The position numbers and the translations under genes were made by a program. The notes under the pieces were generated by a model. That model searched no databases and was not told where the DNA came from. It saw nothing but the letters and a program-made list of their open reading frames with translations. 5,480 bases of DNA, from assembly GCA_017429885.1 (NCBI GenBank), contig JAFROA010000430.1, positions 1 to 5,480 on the forward strand, given 5' to 3'. Shown here piece by piece: positions 4,608-5,480 of the stretch; within the stretch, counting starts at the first letter, position 1; each line of letters starts with the position of its first letter. Source of the DNA: Bacteroidales bacterium (GTDB lineage Bacteria > Bacteroidota > Bacteroidia > Bacteroidales > UBA932).

Positions 4608-5480
4608 TTAAAAAATATCCTTGATCTTGTCAAATACGGCTTTATCCTCCCTGGATGGATCAGGAGTGAACGACCTGCTGGCCCTCATATTCTGGATAGC
4701 GGCCTTCTCATCGCTGGACAGTCTCTTCGGGATCCAAACGAGTATCTTGACATACATGTCACCCGTGCCGCTTCCATATCCGCTGACGGCCGGAAGGCCC
4801 TTCCCGCGGAGCCTTACAACGGCTCCGGACTGCGTCCCGGGATCTACTTTCACCTTGTAAGTTCCATCGAGGCAGGGGACAGCGATCTCAGTGCCCAGGA
4901 TGGCGTCGGTGACTGAGATCATGGTAGTGTAGAAGAGGTTGTTTCCTTCACGTTTCAGATTGGAGTGAGCGACTTCCTCGATAATGACCAGGAGGTCTCC
5001 GTTCACCCCGTTATGGGGAGCGGCATGGCCTTCGCCGCGTATCGTGAGCTGCATTCCGTCCTCCACGCCAGCGGGAATCTTGACCTTGACTGTCTCCTTC
5101 CTGCGGACAAGACCAGTCCCACCACATGTGCGGCAGGGGTTGGTGACAATCTTACCCTCCCCTCCACACTGGGGGCAAGTGGAATATGTCATGGTCCTTC
5201 CGAAAAGGGTGCTGGTCACATGCTGAACCTGGCCAGCGCCATTGCAAGTCGGGCAGGTCTTAATATCGGACTGATTCTTGGTACCGCGGCCACCGCAGTC
5301 AGGGCAGGGCCTGTTACGCTCTATGGTGATCTCCTTCTCGACTCCTTTGGCAATCTCCTCGAGGGTCAGCCTGACTCTCGTACGGATGTCACGACCTTTG
5401 TAGACACGTGTCTGGGACCGGGATGAACCACCACCTCCAAACCCGCTGAATCCACCGAATCCGCCTCCGAAGCCTCCGAA
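4608..5480 (-). CDS. dnaJ: Molecular chaperone DnaJ (Hsp40), 5'-partial
   Basis: DnaJ delivers unfolded clients to DnaK and stimulates its ATPase. The frame is open to the window edge at 5480; 290 residues are visible and about 100, including the J-domain with HPD, lie beyond it. Visible residues 1-18 are the end of the Gly/Phe-rich region (repeated FGG). The zinc-binding domain follows with four CxxCxGxG repeats: CPDCGGRG (from 59), CPTCNGAG (76), CPQCGGEG (102) and CRTCGGTG (116). All eight cysteines are present. The substrate-binding C-terminal domains follow, with KIPAGVEDGMQLTIRGEGHA, NGDLLVIIEE, DAILGTEIAVPCLDG and LRGKGLP. Four cysteine repeats plus the G/F region make it a class I DnaJ rather than CbpA. 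The stop is TAA at 4608-4610. In this phylum grpE commonly lies upstream of dnaJ; that would be outside the window. Confidence 0.97.
   Translation of the reverse strand, partial: FGGFGGGFGGFSGFGGGGSSRSQTRVYKGRDIRTRVRLTLEEIAKGVEKEITIERNRPCPDCGGRGTKNQSDIKTCPTCNGAGQVQHVTSTLFGRTMTYSTCPQCGGEGKIVTNPCRTCGGTGLVRRKETVKVKIPAGVEDGMQLTIRGEGHAAPHNGVNGDLLVIIEEVAHSNLKREGNNLFYTTMISVTDAILGTEIAVPCLDGTYKVKVDPGTQSGAVVRLRGKGLPAVSGYGSGTGDMYVKILVWIPKRLSSDEKAAIQNMRASRSFTPDPSREDKAVFDKIKDIF

Noticed and set aside
4965..5426. 153-codon open frame on the plus strand, opposite dnaJ
   Set aside because: It is antisense to the zinc-finger region of dnaJ and shows no protein-like motifs. dnaJ itself is unambiguous.

Overview
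The window looks like a chromosomal stretch from a member of the Bacteroidota, probably order Bacteroidales. The evidence is a SecA with the Bacteroidota-type preprotein-binding insert and C-terminal tail, an L19 that begins MDLMKI, a TAnnTTTG promoter box in front of rplS, and little sign of Shine-Dalgarno sequences. The genus cannot be fixed from this sequence. No phage, defence, CRISPR or complete transposon genes are visible.

Layout. Plus strand, 2-2416: the last ~805 codons of secA, interrupted by an in-frame TAG at 2045-2047; the frame stays open and well conserved after it, to the normal zinc-binding C-terminus and TAA. Plus strand, 2439-2960: a bactofilin gene 22 bp downstream, followed by a hairpin at 2988-3027. 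From 3028 to 3901 there is no credible gene. This ~870 bp stretch between two convergent units is rich in inverted repeats: a 16-bp stem at 3635-3650/3759-3774, a possible pseudoknot at 3455-3577 and three back-to-back hairpins at 3817-3862. Minus strand, right to left: dnaJ (5' end outside the window), a clear Bacteroidota promoter, rplS, tRNA-Arg(ACG), tRNA-Gly(CCC) and a strong Rho-independent terminator at 3902-3930.

How the parts work together. All coding genes are core housekeeping: protein export (SecA), a cytoskeletal/cell-envelope polymer (bactofilin), protein folding (DnaJ), the ribosome (L19) and two decoding tRNAs. rplS and the two tRNAs are packed 7 and 8 nt apart and appear to form one transcription unit.

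Two things deserve a second look. First, the nonsense codon in the essential secA gene falls just before the two-helix-finger tip. TAG is also the stop of rplS here, so simple reassignment of TAG is unlikely. Second, the convergent intergenic region may encode a large structured RNA, or may be a decayed non-coding repeat element. All pairings were found by eye; no folding or database search was possible.
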